64,000 nt of DNA from the NCBI RefSeq assembly GCF_046764005.1, contig NZ_JBKOFW010000004.1, positions 124,001 to 188,000 on the forward strand, in the 5' to 3' direction. Under the pieces are notes generated by a model. That model was given only the letters and a program-made list of their open reading frames with translations, did no database searches and was not told the origin of the DNA. Below, piece by piece: positions 25,523 to 34,346 of this stretch. Each line of letters opens with the position of its first letter. Position 1 is the stretch's first letter. Source of the stretch: Oryzobacter faecalis. GTDB lineage: Bacteria > Actinomycetota > Actinomycetes > Actinomycetales > Dermatophilaceae. The translations under genes were made by a program, and so were the position numbers.

Positions 25523-25629
25523 GGTCAAGAACGGGTCAACCCCCCCGTGCTGGGCGCCTGTGGGTCCGGTCAAGGGGCGCCTCGTCGGCGGTAAAGAGTT
25601 CCCGCGCCTTGGTCAATTCTTCGCAAGAA
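25523..25629 (+). promoter_or_regulatory. GGTCAA repeats and inverted repeat in the M4 protease promoter region
   Basis: GGTCAA occurs four times in the same direction at 25523, 25534, 25568 and 25611; the first two are 11 bases apart. Immediately after the last copy is the inverted repeat TTCTT-CGC-AAGAA (25617-25629). The 250-base gap before the secreted M4 protease is otherwise featureless, so these are candidate activator and repressor sites. Confidence 0.4.
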
Positions 25630-25709
25630 CTGTTGTGGCGGGCCGGGAGTCGGGGGGAGGTTTCCGCGTGGCCCGGACGAAGCCGGACCGATCCATCGAA
25701 GGAGAACCC

Positions 25710-27734
25710 GTGAACCGACCCATCAGCGGCCTCGCCCTCGGCGTGGCCGTCGCCGCCGCCCTCGCGGCCGGCGTCCCCGCCGCCACCGCGGCCGGCACGC
25801 CCACCGCCGCGAGCGCCGGTGCCGACCAGGACCGCACCGCCCTGGGCCTCAGCAAGGACGACAGGCTCCTCGCGCGCTCCGTCGTCACCGACCCCGACGG
25901 CACCACGCACACCCGCTACGAGCGCACGTGGAAGGGGCTTCGGGTCGTCGGCGGCGACCTCGTGGTGGAGAAGGCGAAGGACGGTGGCGTCGAGGCCGTC
26001 CGCTACAACGCGAACCGCAAGGACGTCGCGGCGAGGACGACCACCCCCGACGTCGCGGAGCAGGAGGCCGTGGCGACCGGTGAGAAGCGGTCGGCCGCCC
26101 GCGGCGAGAAGAGCGAGGGTGAGCTCGTCGTCTGGGCGGCCTCCGGCGAGCCGCGCCTGGCCTACGACGTCCTCACGACGGGCGTGCTGGCGGACCAGAC
26201 GCCGAGCCGCCTGCACACCATCGTCGACGCCGAGACCGGCGCCGTCATCATCTCCTTCGACGAGGTCGTCAAGGGCACGGGCAACAGCCAGTACTCCGGC
26301 ACGGTGACGCTGAGCTCGACGAGCAGCGGCGGCACGTGGCAGCTGCGCGACAGCCTCGGCAACCACACGACCGACCTCAACGGCGCGACCTCGGGCATGG
26401 GCACGCAGTTCACCGACGCCGACAACATCTGGGGCAACGGGTCGACGACGAGCCGGCAGACCGCCGGCGTCGACGCGCAGTACGGCGCCGAGCGCACCTA
26501 CGCCTACTTCAACGGCGTCCACGGCCGCGCCGGCATCTGGAACAACGGCACCGGCGCCCGCAGCCGCGTCCACTACGGCAACGCCTACGTCAACGCGTTC
26601 TGGGACGGCACCCAGATGACCTATGGCGACGGTGCGGGCAACGCCCGCCCGCTCACCTCCATCGACGTCGCCGCCCACGAGATGAGCCACGGCGTCACGG
26701 AGAACACGGCGAACCTCGTCTACTCCGGCGAGGCCGGCGGCCTCAACGAGGCGACCTCCGACATCTTCGGCGCCGGGGTCGAGTTCGCCAACAGCAACAG
26801 CACCGACGTCGGGGACTACCTCATCGGCGAGAAGATCAACATCAACGGCAACGGCTCCCCGCTGCGGTACATGGACCAGCCGAGCAAGGACGGCGCGAGC
26901 CAGGACTGCTGGACCACGAACACGAAGAACCTCGACCCGCACTACTCGTCGGGCCCGCTCAACCACTGGTTCTACCTCGCCGCCGAGGGCTCGGGCGCCA
27001 AGACGATCAACGGCGTCGCCTACAACAGCCCCACCTGCAACGGGTCGACCGTCACCGGTGCCGGCCGCACCAACATCGAGAAGGTCTGGTACCGGACGCT
27101 CGCGACGAAGCTGACCTCGACGAGCACCTACGCGGCGGCGCGCAACGGCGCCATCGCCTCGGCCAAGGAGCTGTACGGCTCCACCTCGGCCACCTGCACC
27201 GCGGTCGCGGCGGCGTTCTCGGCGATCAACGTCCCCGCGGGCTCGGAGACCTGTGGCACGACCCTGCCGCCCACGGGGGGCAACCTCCTCGGCAACCCGG
27301 GCTTCGAGTCCGGCGCGACGGTGTGGACGGGTACCTCGGGCCCGATCACCAACAACACCGGGCGCCCGGCGCGCACGGGGTCGTGGAAGCTCTGGCTGGG
27401 CGGGAACGGGTCGACGACGACCGAGACGGTCAACCAGTCGGTGGCGATCCCCTCGACCGTCACCAGCGCGACCCTGACGTTCTGGCTGCGCACCGACACC
27501 GCCGAGTCCGGCTCGACGGTGTACGACACGATGCGCGCGCAGGTCGTCGACGGCTCGACCGTGACCACCCTGGCGACCTACAGCAACGTCGGCACGAACG
27601 CGACGTACACCCAGAAGTCGTTCGACCTCACCGCGTACAAGGGCAGGACGGTGACGATCCGGTTCACGGTCTCGGAGGACTCGAGCCTGCAGACCTCCTT
27701 CGTCGTCGACGACACGGCGCTCACGACGAGCTGA
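25710..27734 (+). CDS. Secreted M4 family (thermolysin-like) metalloprotease with C-terminal jelly-roll domain
   Basis: 674 residues from a GTG at 25710 with AAGGAG seven bases upstream. Sec signal peptide 1-28 (cleavage near ATA-A), FTP/PepSY propeptide about 40-190, then the M4 catalytic domain with HEMSH (His323, Glu324, His327), third zinc ligand Glu347 in GGLNEATSD and catalytic His419 in a GPLNHWFY context. From about 512 a GGNLLGNPGFESG start marks a C-terminal beta-sandwich (to 674), probably binding a carbohydrate or protein surface. It is an autoprocessed extracellular neutral protease. It ends 22 bases before a convergent lipoprotein gene, with a shared hairpin. Confidence 0.9.
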   Translation: MNRPISGLALGVAVAAALAAGVPAATAAGTPTAASAGADQDRTALGLSKDDRLLARSVVTDPDGTTHTRYERTWKGLRVVGGDLVVEKAKDGGVEAVRYNANRKDVAARTTTPDVAEQEAVATGEKRSAARGEKSEGELVVWAASGEPRLAYDVLTTGVLADQTPSRLHTIVDAETGAVIISFDEVVKGTGNSQYSGTVTLSSTSSGGTWQLRDSLGNHTTDLNGATSGMGTQFTDADNIWGNGSTTSRQTAGVDAQYGAERTYAYFNGVHGRAGIWNNGTGARSRVHYGNAYVNAFWDGTQMTYGDGAGNARPLTSIDVAAHEMSHGVTENTANLVYSGEAGGLNEATSDIFGAGVEFANSNSTDVGDYLIGEKININGNGSPLRYMDQPSKDGASQDCWTTNTKNLDPHYSSGPLNHWFYLAAEGSGAKTINGVAYNSPTCNGSTVTGAGRTNIEKVWYRTLATKLTSTSTYAAARNGAIASAKELYGSTSATCTAVAAAFSAINVPAGSETCGTTLPPTGGNLLGNPGFESGATVWTGTSGPITNNTGRPARTGSWKLWLGGNGSTTTETVNQSVAIPSTVTSATLTFWLRTDTAESGSTVYDTMRAQVVDGSTVTTLATYSNVGTNATYTQKSFDLTAYKGRTVTIRFTVSEDSSLQTSFVVDDTALTTS

Positions 27735-27742
27735 CCCCCGCT

Positions 27743-27786
27743 CCCGAGGGCGCCCGTCACCGGCAGATGGTGCGGGCGCCCTCGGG
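27743..27786. terminator. Bidirectional hairpin between the M4 protease and lipoprotein genes
   Basis: Perfect 14-base arms CCCGAGGGCGCCCG (27743-27756) and complement (27773-27786), loop 16. The second arm overlaps the last codons of the convergent lipoprotein gene. Confidence 0.65.
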
Positions 27787-28269
27787 CTGCTGGACGTCGT
27801 CGAGGAGGGAGCGGGCCGCCGTCGAGAGGGCGTCGGGTCCCTGGGCCTCGCCGAGGGTGGCCGTGGTGCCGAGCCGCTGCAGGGTCACCGCCATCCGGTC
27901 GGTGCCGGCGGCCGGTGCGACGGTCGGCGCGGGGCCCGACACCAGGGCCGCTGCGAGGTCCGCGTCGATGCGGCAGGAGACCTCGCCCGAGCGGGTCGTC
28001 CCCGTCACGGTGCCGTCGGGGGCGATGTCGAGCCGGTCGGAGAAGCCCGCGAGCCCGCCGGTCCGCGTGAGGACGACCGTGGCCGGGCGTCCCGACGGCT
28101 CGGTCGGGGTCGCCGACGGGGCCGCGGAGCCGACCGTCGTCCCGGCCGAGGAGCCGGAGGGCGCGGTCGCACCGCTCCCGCACGCGCCGAGGCCGAGCAG
28201 CACGAGGGTGAGGACGGCGCCGAGGCCCGGACGCGACGGGGCGACGAGGGCTCTGGGGGTCGGGGTCAC
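27757..28269 (-). CDS. Putative lipoprotein, function unknown
   Basis: 170 residues from a GTG at 28269. A hydrophobic signal (about 12-28) ends in the lipobox LGAC with Cys30, followed by a Ser/Thr/Gly-rich linker (about 31-60) and a small C-terminal domain with two further cysteines (one in SCRID, one in the final TICR). It is predicted to be anchored to the outer face of the membrane. No known domain recognised. It converges with the M4 protease and is divergent from sucC (158 bases). Confidence 0.7.
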   Translation of the reverse strand: MTPTPRALVAPSRPGLGAVLTLVLLGLGACGSGATAPSGSSAGTTVGSAAPSATPTEPSGRPATVVLTRTGGLAGFSDRLDIAPDGTVTGTTRSGEVSCRIDADLAAALVSGPAPTVAPAAGTDRMAVTLQRLGTTATLGEAQGPDALSTAARSLLDDVQQPEGARTICR

Positions 28270-28427
28270 CCGGACACCCAACCACCGGCCGGCGCGCGGG
28301 GCGACCGCTCGGGGGTGAGATCGGTCCCAGACGGGATCCGGGGGAGACCGGGCCCCGCGGGCCCCGTTAGGCTCCCCTGCGGACCGGATTCCCCGCAGCA
28401 CCGAAGAAGCGAAGGACTGATCGCCCC

Positions 28428-29606
28428 GTGGATCTCTTCGAGTACCAGGCCCGTGACGTGTTCGAGAAGCACGGGGTGCCCGTGCTCGCCGGGGCGGTCG
28501 CCACCACGCCCGAGGAGGCCCGCGCCGCCGCGGAGCGGATCGGCTCCGCCAGCGGTGGGGTCACCGTCGTCAAGGCCCAGGTCAAGACCGGCGGCCGCGG
28601 CAAGGCCGGCGGCGTCAAGGTCGCGAAGTCCGTCGACGAGGCCGAGGAGCACGCCCGCGCCATCCTCGGCATGGACATCAAGGGCCACACGGTCCACCAG
28701 GTGATGATCGCCCAGGGTGCCCGCATCGCCGAGGAGTACTACTTCTCGATCCTGCTCGACCGCGCCAACCGCACCTACCTCGCGATGTGCAGCAAGGAGG
28801 GCGGCATGGACATCGAGACCCTCGCGGTCGAGCGTCCCGAGGCCCTCGCCCGCATCGCGGTCGACCCGAACACCGGGATCGACGAGGCCAAGGCCCGCGA
28901 GATCGTCGAGGCCGCCGGCTTCGAGGGCGAGGACGCCGCGAAGATCGCCGACGTCATCCAGACCCTGTGGACCGTCTACCGCGACGAGGACGCCACGCTC
29001 GTCGAGGTCAACCCCCTCGTCAAGACCGAGGACGGCGCCATCGTCGCCCTCGACGGCAAGGTCACCCTCGACGCCAACGCCGGGTTCCGCCACCCCGAGC
29101 ACGAGGCCCTCGAGGACACCTCCGAGACCGACCCGCTCGAGACGGCGGCGAAGGAGAAGGACCTCAACTACGTCAAGCTCGACGGCTCGGTCGGCATCAT
29201 CGGCAACGGCGCGGGCCTCGTCATGAGCACCCTCGACGTCGTCGCCTACGCCGGCGAGGAGTTCGGCGGCCAGAAGCCGGCCAACTTCCTCGACATCGGC
29301 GGCGGGGCGTCGGCCGAGGTCATGGCCAACGGCCTCCACATCATCCTGTCCGACCCGCAGGTGAAGTCGGTCTTCGTCAACGTCTTCGGCGGCATCACCG
29401 CGTGCGACGCCGTCGCCAACGGCATCGTCGGCGCGCTCGACGCCCTCGGCGACGAGGAGGACCGGCCGCTCGTCGTCCGCCTCGACGGCAACAACGTCGA
29501 GGAGGGGCGCCGCATCCTCGCCGAGCGCAACCACCCGCGCGTCATCATCGAGGCGACCATGGACGGCGCCGCACGCCGCGCCGCCGAGCTCGCCGCCCAG
29601 AACTGA
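28428..29606 (+). CDS. sucC: Succinyl-CoA synthetase (ADP/GDP-forming) beta subunit
   Basis: 392 residues from a GTG (VDLFEYQARDVFEKHGVPV). ATP-grasp domain with KAQVKTGGRGKAGG near 46-60, Lys and acidic residues for nucleotide-Mg, and a C-terminal flavodoxin-like domain with LDIGGGAS and NVFGGITACD. It forms the TCA-cycle enzyme converting succinyl-CoA to succinate with substrate-level phosphorylation, together with the adjacent SucD. Start spacing and order (sucC-sucD, 32 bases) are standard. Confidence 0.95.
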   Translation: MDLFEYQARDVFEKHGVPVLAGAVATTPEEARAAAERIGSASGGVTVVKAQVKTGGRGKAGGVKVAKSVDEAEEHARAILGMDIKGHTVHQVMIAQGARIAEEYYFSILLDRANRTYLAMCSKEGGMDIETLAVERPEALARIAVDPNTGIDEAKAREIVEAAGFEGEDAAKIADVIQTLWTVYRDEDATLVEVNPLVKTEDGAIVALDGKVTLDANAGFRHPEHEALEDTSETDPLETAAKEKDLNYVKLDGSVGIIGNGAGLVMSTLDVVAYAGEEFGGQKPANFLDIGGGASAEVMANGLHIILSDPQVKSVFVNVFGGITACDAVANGIVGALDALGDEEDRPLVVRLDGNNVEEGRRILAERNHPRVIIEATMDGAARRAAELAAQN

Positions 29607-29638
29607 CCAGAGCGCCAGAGAAGAGAGACACGACAACC

Positions 29639-30532
29639 ATGGCCATCTTCCTCAACGCCGACTCCAAGGTCATCGTCCAGGGCATGACCGGCTCCGAGGG
29701 TATGAAGCACACCCAGCGCATGCTCAGGAGCGGTACCGCGATCGTCGGCGGCGTCAACCCGCGCAAGGCCGGCACGACCGTCGAGTTCGAGGACGGCGTC
29801 ACCGTCCCCGTGTTCGGCTCCGTCGCCGAGGCCGTCGAGGCCACCGGCGCGAACGTCTCGGTGATCTTCGTGCCCGCCCAGTTCACCAAGGCCGCCGCGG
29901 TGGAGGCGATCGACGCCGAGATCCCGCTCGCCATCGTCATCACCGAGGGCGTCGCCGTCAAGGACACGGCCGAGTTCTACAACTACGCCAGGGAGAAGGG
30001 CACGACGCGGATCGTCGGCCCGAACTGCCCCGGCCTCATCACCCCCGGCGTCTCGAACGCGGGCATCATCCCCGCCGACATCTCGGGCAGCGGCCGCATC
30101 GGCCTGGTCTCGAAGTCGGGCACCCTGACCTACCAGATGATGTACGAGCTGCGGGACTTCGGCTTCTCCTCGGCCGTCGGCATCGGCGGTGACCCCGTCA
30201 TCGGGACGACGCACATCGACTGCCTCCAGGCGTTCCAGGACGACCCCGACACCGACGCCATCGTCATGATCGGCGAGATCGGCGGCGACGCCGAGGAGCG
30301 GGCCGCGGCGTACATCAAGGAGAACGTCACGAAGCCCGTCGTCGGCTACGTCGCGGGCTTCACCGCCCCCGAGGGCAAGACGATGGGCCACGCGGGCGCC
30401 ATCGTGTCGGGCTCCTCCGGCACGGCGCAGGCGAAGAAGGAGGCGCTCGAGGCGGCCGGGGTCAAGGTCGGCAAGACGCCGTCCGAGACCGCCGCCCTCA
30501 TGCGCGAGATCATGGAGTCCCTCTCCGCCTGA
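29639..30532 (+). CDS. sucD: Succinyl-CoA synthetase alpha subunit
   Basis: 297 residues. CoA-binding Rossmann domain with VIVQGMTGSEG (11-21) and GGVNPRKAG; the phosphohistidine is His251 in a MGHAGAIVSG context, and GPNCPGLITP lies at 127-136. It carries the phosphorylated-enzyme intermediate and CoA site of the TCA-cycle enzyme, acting with SucC immediately upstream in one operon. A 16-base perfect hairpin follows. Confidence 0.95.
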   Translation: MAIFLNADSKVIVQGMTGSEGMKHTQRMLRSGTAIVGGVNPRKAGTTVEFEDGVTVPVFGSVAEAVEATGANVSVIFVPAQFTKAAAVEAIDAEIPLAIVITEGVAVKDTAEFYNYAREKGTTRIVGPNCPGLITPGVSNAGIIPADISGSGRIGLVSKSGTLTYQMMYELRDFGFSSAVGIGGDPVIGTTHIDCLQAFQDDPDTDAIVMIGEIGGDAEERAAAYIKENVTKPVVGYVAGFTAPEGKTMGHAGAIVSGSSGTAQAKKEALEAAGVKVGKTPSETAALMREIMESLSA

Positions 30533-30561
30533 CCCTCGCGGTCGAGGGCCCGTTGACGTCC

Positions 30562-30603
30562 CGCTGCGCGAAACCGGTGTCATGGCGCCGGTTTCGCGCA
30601 GCG
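30562..30603 (+). terminator. Palindromic element / terminator after sucCD
   Basis: Perfect 16-base arms CGCTGCGCGAAACCGG (30562-30577) and complement (30588-30603) with a 10-base loop containing CATGG. It is 30 bases after the sucD stop. A related palindrome (core GAAACCGG...CCGGTTTC) occurs at 31608-31633, at the other side of the AbiEi-like pseudogene. Confidence 0.7.
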
Positions 30604-30665
30604 GCGTTTCCGGGCCCTGTGGATCACGCCCCGGTCAGCCGGGCGGGTTCCGGCACGATCGCCGG

Positions 30666-31591
30666 ATGGACCTCGAAGCGCTGATCCGCGGCCAGCACGG
30701 TGTCGTCAGCACCGAGCAGGCGCTCGGGCGCGGCCTGTCGGAGGACGCGCTCCGCTGGCGGGTCGAGTCCGGTCGGTGGAGCCGCCTGGGGCGCGGCCTG
30801 TACCTCGCGCAGACCGGACCGATCGACTGGGCCGGGCGGGCCCAGGCGCTCGTCCTGCGCGCCGACGACGGTGCCGCCCTGGGGCTGGGCGCGGCCGAGT
30901 ACCTCCACGGGGTCGCGCCGGGGCCACCGACCGTCATCACCGTGATGGTCCCCCGTGGCCGACGTGTCCAGCGCCTCGGCGGCACGCGGGTCCGGATGAG
31001 ATCGCACCTCGAGGTGGTCCGGCGCCGCGGGCTGCCGGTGACGTCCGCGGCGACCACCGTCCTGGACCTGGCCGACGTCGGTGAGTGGCGTGGGGCCGTG
31101 GCGACCGCGGCGCGGTGGGTCCAGCGCCGCCGGACCACCGTCGCCGAGGTCACCGACGCGCTCGAGGCCCGGTCTCGGCATCGCCACCGTCGGGTCCTGC
31201 TGGCCGCGATGGGAGTCGTGGCCGAGGGTAGAGCCTCCTGGAGGTCGGCTACGTGAGACGCGTGGAACGGGCGCATGGGCTGCCCCGGTCGACGATGCAG
31301 GTGCGCGACGGGTCGCTGCGGAGGGACTTCGAGTACGAGGTGTGGGGCGTCGTCGTCGAGGTCGACGGCCGTCTCGGCCACGAGGGGGAGCACGTCGCGG
31401 TCGACCGCCGCCGCGACCGCCGGACGGCCGGCCGGGGCCGGGTGACGCTGCGGGCCGGGTGGTTCGAGGTCGAGGGCGATCCGTGCGACCTCGCGGTCGA
31501 CGTGGTCCTGGCGCTCCGGGCACGAGGTGCCGGGGTGACGGCGCGCGCCTGTGGCCCGGGCTGCTCGGTCAGCGGGGTCCTCGCCGCCTGA
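30666..31591 (+). pseudogene. AbiEi-type antitoxin domain / DUF559 (PD-D/ExK-like) protein, frameshifted
   Basis: From ATG 30666 the frame encodes an AbiEi-like winged-helix domain (about 1-60, GVVSTEQALGRGLSEDALRW) and the usual middle region, then stops at 31256. The expected continuation, LEVGYVRRVERAHGLPR followed by an EVDGRLGHEGEH nuclease-like core and a VTLRAGWFEV strand, reads on in another frame from about 31235 to 31591. Rejoining them gives a normal-length member of this common actinobacterial family, so a 1-base loss (or 2-base gain) near 31228-31240 broke it. It may be a true pseudogene or a sequencing error. The family resembles type IV abortive-infection antitoxins with a fused nuclease-like domain, but its role is unknown. 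Confidence 0.75.
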
Positions 31592-31607
31592 CCGGTCAGT
31601 GCTGCTC

Positions 31608-31633
31608 GAAACCGGGATCCTGGCCCCGGTTTC
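31608..31633 (+). terminator. Second palindromic element, related to the one after sucD
   Basis: Arms GAAACCGGG (31608-31616) and CCCGGTTTC (31625-31633), loop of eight containing CCTGG. The core and the outer CGCGCA flank resemble the 30562-30603 palindrome. It lies just after the end of the AbiEi-like reading frames. Confidence 0.6.
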
Positions 31634-31757
31634 CCGCGCACTGAGGTAGCCCGGGCCGGGGTGGGCGATCGGACCGGACGACGCGGATGACGCTGATGAC
31701 GTCCGCCCCGGCGTGTGCTCGGACCCGCAGGGGCCACGCTCCCGCACACTGGACCCG

Positions 31758-32999
31758 ATGACCGTGATCGACCGCCTGAAGGCCGCGCTCCCGGGGTCGG
31801 ACCACGCGGCCGACCCCGACGCCGTGCCGACCCCGCCGTGGTGGCGTGGCGTCGTCATCGGGCTGGTCACCGGCCTCGCCTCGCTCGTCCTCGTCGGAGC
31901 GCCGGTCGTCCTGGCCTGGCTCGTCGACCCGCTCGCCACCGGCACGGCGTGGCAGCCGGTCGGCACCGCCGCGGCCCTGTGGTTCCTCGTCTCCGGTGGC
32001 CACGTCGTCGCCGACGGTGCCCTGTTCTCGCTCGTGCCCCTGCTCGGGCTCGCCGCCCTCGTCCTCCTCGCGCGGGTCGGCGTCCGTGAGGCGATGGTCG
32101 ACGTCTCGACCGACGGCGAGCACTGGGGCGGGCTGCTGCCGCGCCCGCTCGCCGCGGCGGTCGGCGCCTGGTGGGGCGGGTACGTCGTGGCCGTCGCGAT
32201 CGCCGCGGGCCTGATGACGGCCGGCCCGTTCCGCGTCGACCCCGAGTCCGTCGTCGCCCCCGCGGTCCTCCTGCCCCTCACCGCGATCGCCCTGGCGCTG
32301 CGCCCGGTCGTGCGCGACGACCCCGACGTCCTCGGCCCGGCCCTCGACCTCCCGTGGCTGCCCGACACCGTCCGCCGCGGCCTGCGCCCCGGCCTCGTCG
32401 GCGCGCTCTGGCTGGTCGGCCTCGGCGCCGCCGTGGTCCTCGCGGTCGTGACCCTGGGGTGGTCGAAGGTCGCGACGATCACCGCGGAGGTGGGCGCACC
32501 GGGCCTGGGCGCCGTCCTCCTCGGCGCGGCACAGGCGCTCTCGCTGCCCAACCTGGCGCTCTGGGCCGTCTCCTTCCTCGCCGGGCCGGGCTTCGAGGTC
32601 GTCGAGGGCGGCGCCGTCACCTGGTCGGGGTCGGGCGGTGGCCTGCTCCCCATGGTCCCGGTTCTCGCGGCCCTGCCGCAGCCGGGGGACCTCCCGTGGT
32701 TCACCGCGCTGTCCGCCCTCGTCGTCGTCGCGGTCGGCGCTCTCGTCGCCCGTCGCGCCCTCGAGGAGGTCGCCCGCCTGTCGCGCCTGCGGACCAAGCT
32801 CTCGGTCTCGGCCACGGGGTGCGCGACGACCGCGGTGCTGCTCGGCGCGCTCGACGTCCTCGGCGGGGGCTCCGCGGGTCAGTTCCGGCTGTCCGACGTC
32901 GGGGTCCCCACCGCCTCCTTCGTCGCCGCCGTCTTCGGCTGGATGATGCTGGGCGCGCTCGCGGTCGTCCTCCGTGACGCTTGGCGGCTGCGCCGGTGA
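31758..32999 (+). CDS. perM: DUF6350 membrane protein, PerM-like (cell division associated)
   Basis: 413 residues with about nine to ten transmembrane helices and a short basic N-terminus. Position directly before purN-purH is conserved with M. tuberculosis Rv0955 (PerM), which stabilises the divisome protein FtsB and is needed in chronic infection; the protein is poorly conserved in sequence, so the name rests mainly on topology and synteny. Its stop overlaps the purN start (GTGA), so purN is translationally coupled. Start ATG 31758 gives a hydrophilic 30-residue leader before the first helix. Confidence 0.78.
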   Translation: MTVIDRLKAALPGSDHAADPDAVPTPPWWRGVVIGLVTGLASLVLVGAPVVLAWLVDPLATGTAWQPVGTAAALWFLVSGGHVVADGALFSLVPLLGLAALVLLARVGVREAMVDVSTDGEHWGGLLPRPLAAAVGAWWGGYVVAVAIAAGLMTAGPFRVDPESVVAPAVLLPLTAIALALRPVVRDDPDVLGPALDLPWLPDTVRRGLRPGLVGALWLVGLGAAVVLAVVTLGWSKVATITAEVGAPGLGAVLLGAAQALSLPNLALWAVSFLAGPGFEVVEGGAVTWSGSGGGLLPMVPVLAALPQPGDLPWFTALSALVVVAVGALVARRALEEVARLSRLRTKLSVSATGCATTAVLLGALDVLGGGSAGQFRLSDVGVPTASFVAAVFGWMMLGALAVVLRDAWRLRR

Positions 33000-33586
33000 C
33001 CGAGCCCCTCCGACTGGTCGTCCTCGTCTCGGGGTCGGGGTCGAACCTGCAGGCAGTGCTCGACGCCGAGGCCGCCGGCGCGCCGTTCCTGGTGCTCGCC
33101 GTCGGAGCCGACCGCGACGGCACGGGTGGCGCCGAGCGCGCGTCCTCGAGGGGCGTCCCGACCTTCGTCTCCCGCGTCGCCGACCACGACACCCGCGCCG
33201 ACTGGGACGCCGCCCTCACCCGCCTCCTCGACGCGTACGACCCCGACCTCGTCGTCTCGGCCGGCTTCATGAAGGTGCTGGGGCCGGCCGTCCTCGGCGC
33301 GCACCGCGTCGTCAACACCCACCCGGCCCTCCTGCCCAGCTTCCCCGGCGCGCACGGCGTCCGCGACGCCCTCGCCCACGGGGTCAGGGTCACCGGCTGC
33401 ACCTGCCACTGGGTCGATGCCGGCGTCGACACCGGGCCGATCATCGAGCAGCGGGCGGTCCGCGTCGAGGACGGCGACACGGTCGAGACCCTGCACGAGC
33501 GGATCAAGGTCGAGGAGCGCGCGATGCTCGTGGACGTCCTCACCCGTCTGGCGGCGGACCGCTCCTGGCGGACGCCGCTCCCCTGA
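32996..33586 (+). CDS. purN: Phosphoribosylglycinamide formyltransferase (GART)
   Basis: 196 residues from GTG 32996. Substrate-phosphate loop SGSGSNLQA (12-20), catalytic Asn107-His109 in a VNTHPALLPSFPG context and Asp145 in DTGPI, matching the E. coli triad N106/H108/D144. Uses 10-formyl-tetrahydrofolate to formylate GAR in de novo purine synthesis. The later step PurH lies just downstream, with one PPOX gene between, so purine genes cluster here. Confidence 0.94.
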   Translation: MTEPLRLVVLVSGSGSNLQAVLDAEAAGAPFLVLAVGADRDGTGGAERASSRGVPTFVSRVADHDTRADWDAALTRLLDAYDPDLVVSAGFMKVLGPAVLGAHRVVNTHPALLPSFPGAHGVRDALAHGVRVTGCTCHWVDAGVDTGPIIEQRAVRVEDGDTVETLHERIKVEERAMLVDVLTRLAADRSWRTPLP

Positions 33587-33617
33587 CCGTCCGCGCCGCC
33601 GTGCGAGGATCGGCGCC

Positions 33618-34043
33618 GTGGCCCTGCACCCCGCCGAACTCCCCGAGGCGGCCCTCGCCTTCCTCCGCGAGCGGCACCTCGCGACGCTGACGACGGTGCG
33701 GGCCGACGGCTCGCCGCACGTCGTGCCGGTCGGCTTCACCTGGGACGAGGACGCCCTGCTGGCGCGCGTCATCACCAGTCGCGAGAGCGCCAAGGTGCGT
33801 CACGCCCGTGCCGGGCGTCGGGCCGCCCTCGCCCAGGTCGACCGGCGCCGCTGGATCTCGCTCGAGGGGCCCACGAGGGTCGTCGAGGATGCCGCGAGCG
33901 TCCGTGACGCCGAGGAGCGCTACGCCGTGCGCTACCGGGTCCCGCGCCCCAACCCGGAGAGGGTCGTCCTCGTCGTCGAGGTGGACCGCGTGCTCGGGGC
34001 CTCCTGGCCCGACCCGCTCCCGCCGTCGCCCTACGCCACCTGA
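33618..34043 (+). CDS. PPOX-class (pyridoxamine-5'-phosphate-oxidase-like) F420/FMN-dependent oxidoreductase
   Basis: 141 residues from GTG 33618, the normal length of the split-barrel family. It opens with a helix and the RHLATLTTVRADGSPHVVPV strand pair, followed by a TSRESAKVRHARAG cofactor-contact segment and a DRRRWISLEGPTRV strand, the pattern of TIGR03618-type F420-dependent PPOX proteins. It might reduce small substrates with F420H2 or FMN. It lies between purN and the purH leader, probably co-transcribed with purN, with no obvious link to purine synthesis. Confidence 0.8.
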   Translation: MALHPAELPEAALAFLRERHLATLTTVRADGSPHVVPVGFTWDEDALLARVITSRESAKVRHARAGRRAALAQVDRRRWISLEGPTRVVEDAASVRDAEERYAVRYRVPRPNPERVVLVVEVDRVLGASWPDPLPPSPYAT

Positions 34044-34072
34044 CCCCGCTGCACGACTCGGCGAGGGGCCGA

Positions 34073-34078
34073 TAGAGT
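34073..34078 (+). promoter_or_regulatory. Candidate -10 box of the purH promoter
   Basis: TAGAGT, 8 bases before the first 77-bp repeat, is a plausible actinobacterial -10 element, with a weak TGCACG at the -35 position (34050-34055). Transcription from here would begin at the first repeat copy. Prediction by eye. Confidence 0.35.
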
Positions 34079-34085
34079 GGGCGCC

Positions 34086-34346
34086 GACGACTGGCGCGGG
34101 TGGGTCACCACCGGGCGGGCCCACGACGGGAAGCCGCACGCAACAGTCGTCGGAGGAACGACGACGACTGGCGCGGGTGGGTCACCACCGGGCGGGCCCA
34201 CGACGGGAAGCCGCACGCAACAGTCGTCGGAGGAACGACGACGACTGGCGCGGGTGGGTCACCACCGGGCGGGCCCACGACGGGAAGCCGCACGCAACAG
34301 TCGTCGGAGGAACGACGACGACTGGCGCGGGTGGGTCACCACCGGG
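34086..34346 (+). repeat. 77-bp tandem repeat (three full copies plus 30 bases) carrying the first half of the ZTP aptamer
   Basis: Copies begin at 34086, 34163, 34240 and, partly, 34317; the three full copies appear identical. Each copy opens with GACGACTGGCG, then GGTGG-GTCA-CCACC and CGGG, which is the 5' half of the ZTP (pfl) riboswitch. The rest of each unit does not have the CCGCCTGGG second half. Within each unit CGACGACTG (34085-34093 in the first) is fully complementary to CAGTCGTCG (34144-34152), so every copy can form its own stem or pair with its neighbour. Confidence 0.92.

Noticed and set aside
34086..34346. CRISPR array reading of the tandem repeat.
   Set aside because: Units are contiguous and identical over their full 77 bases, with no variable spacers and no cas genes.
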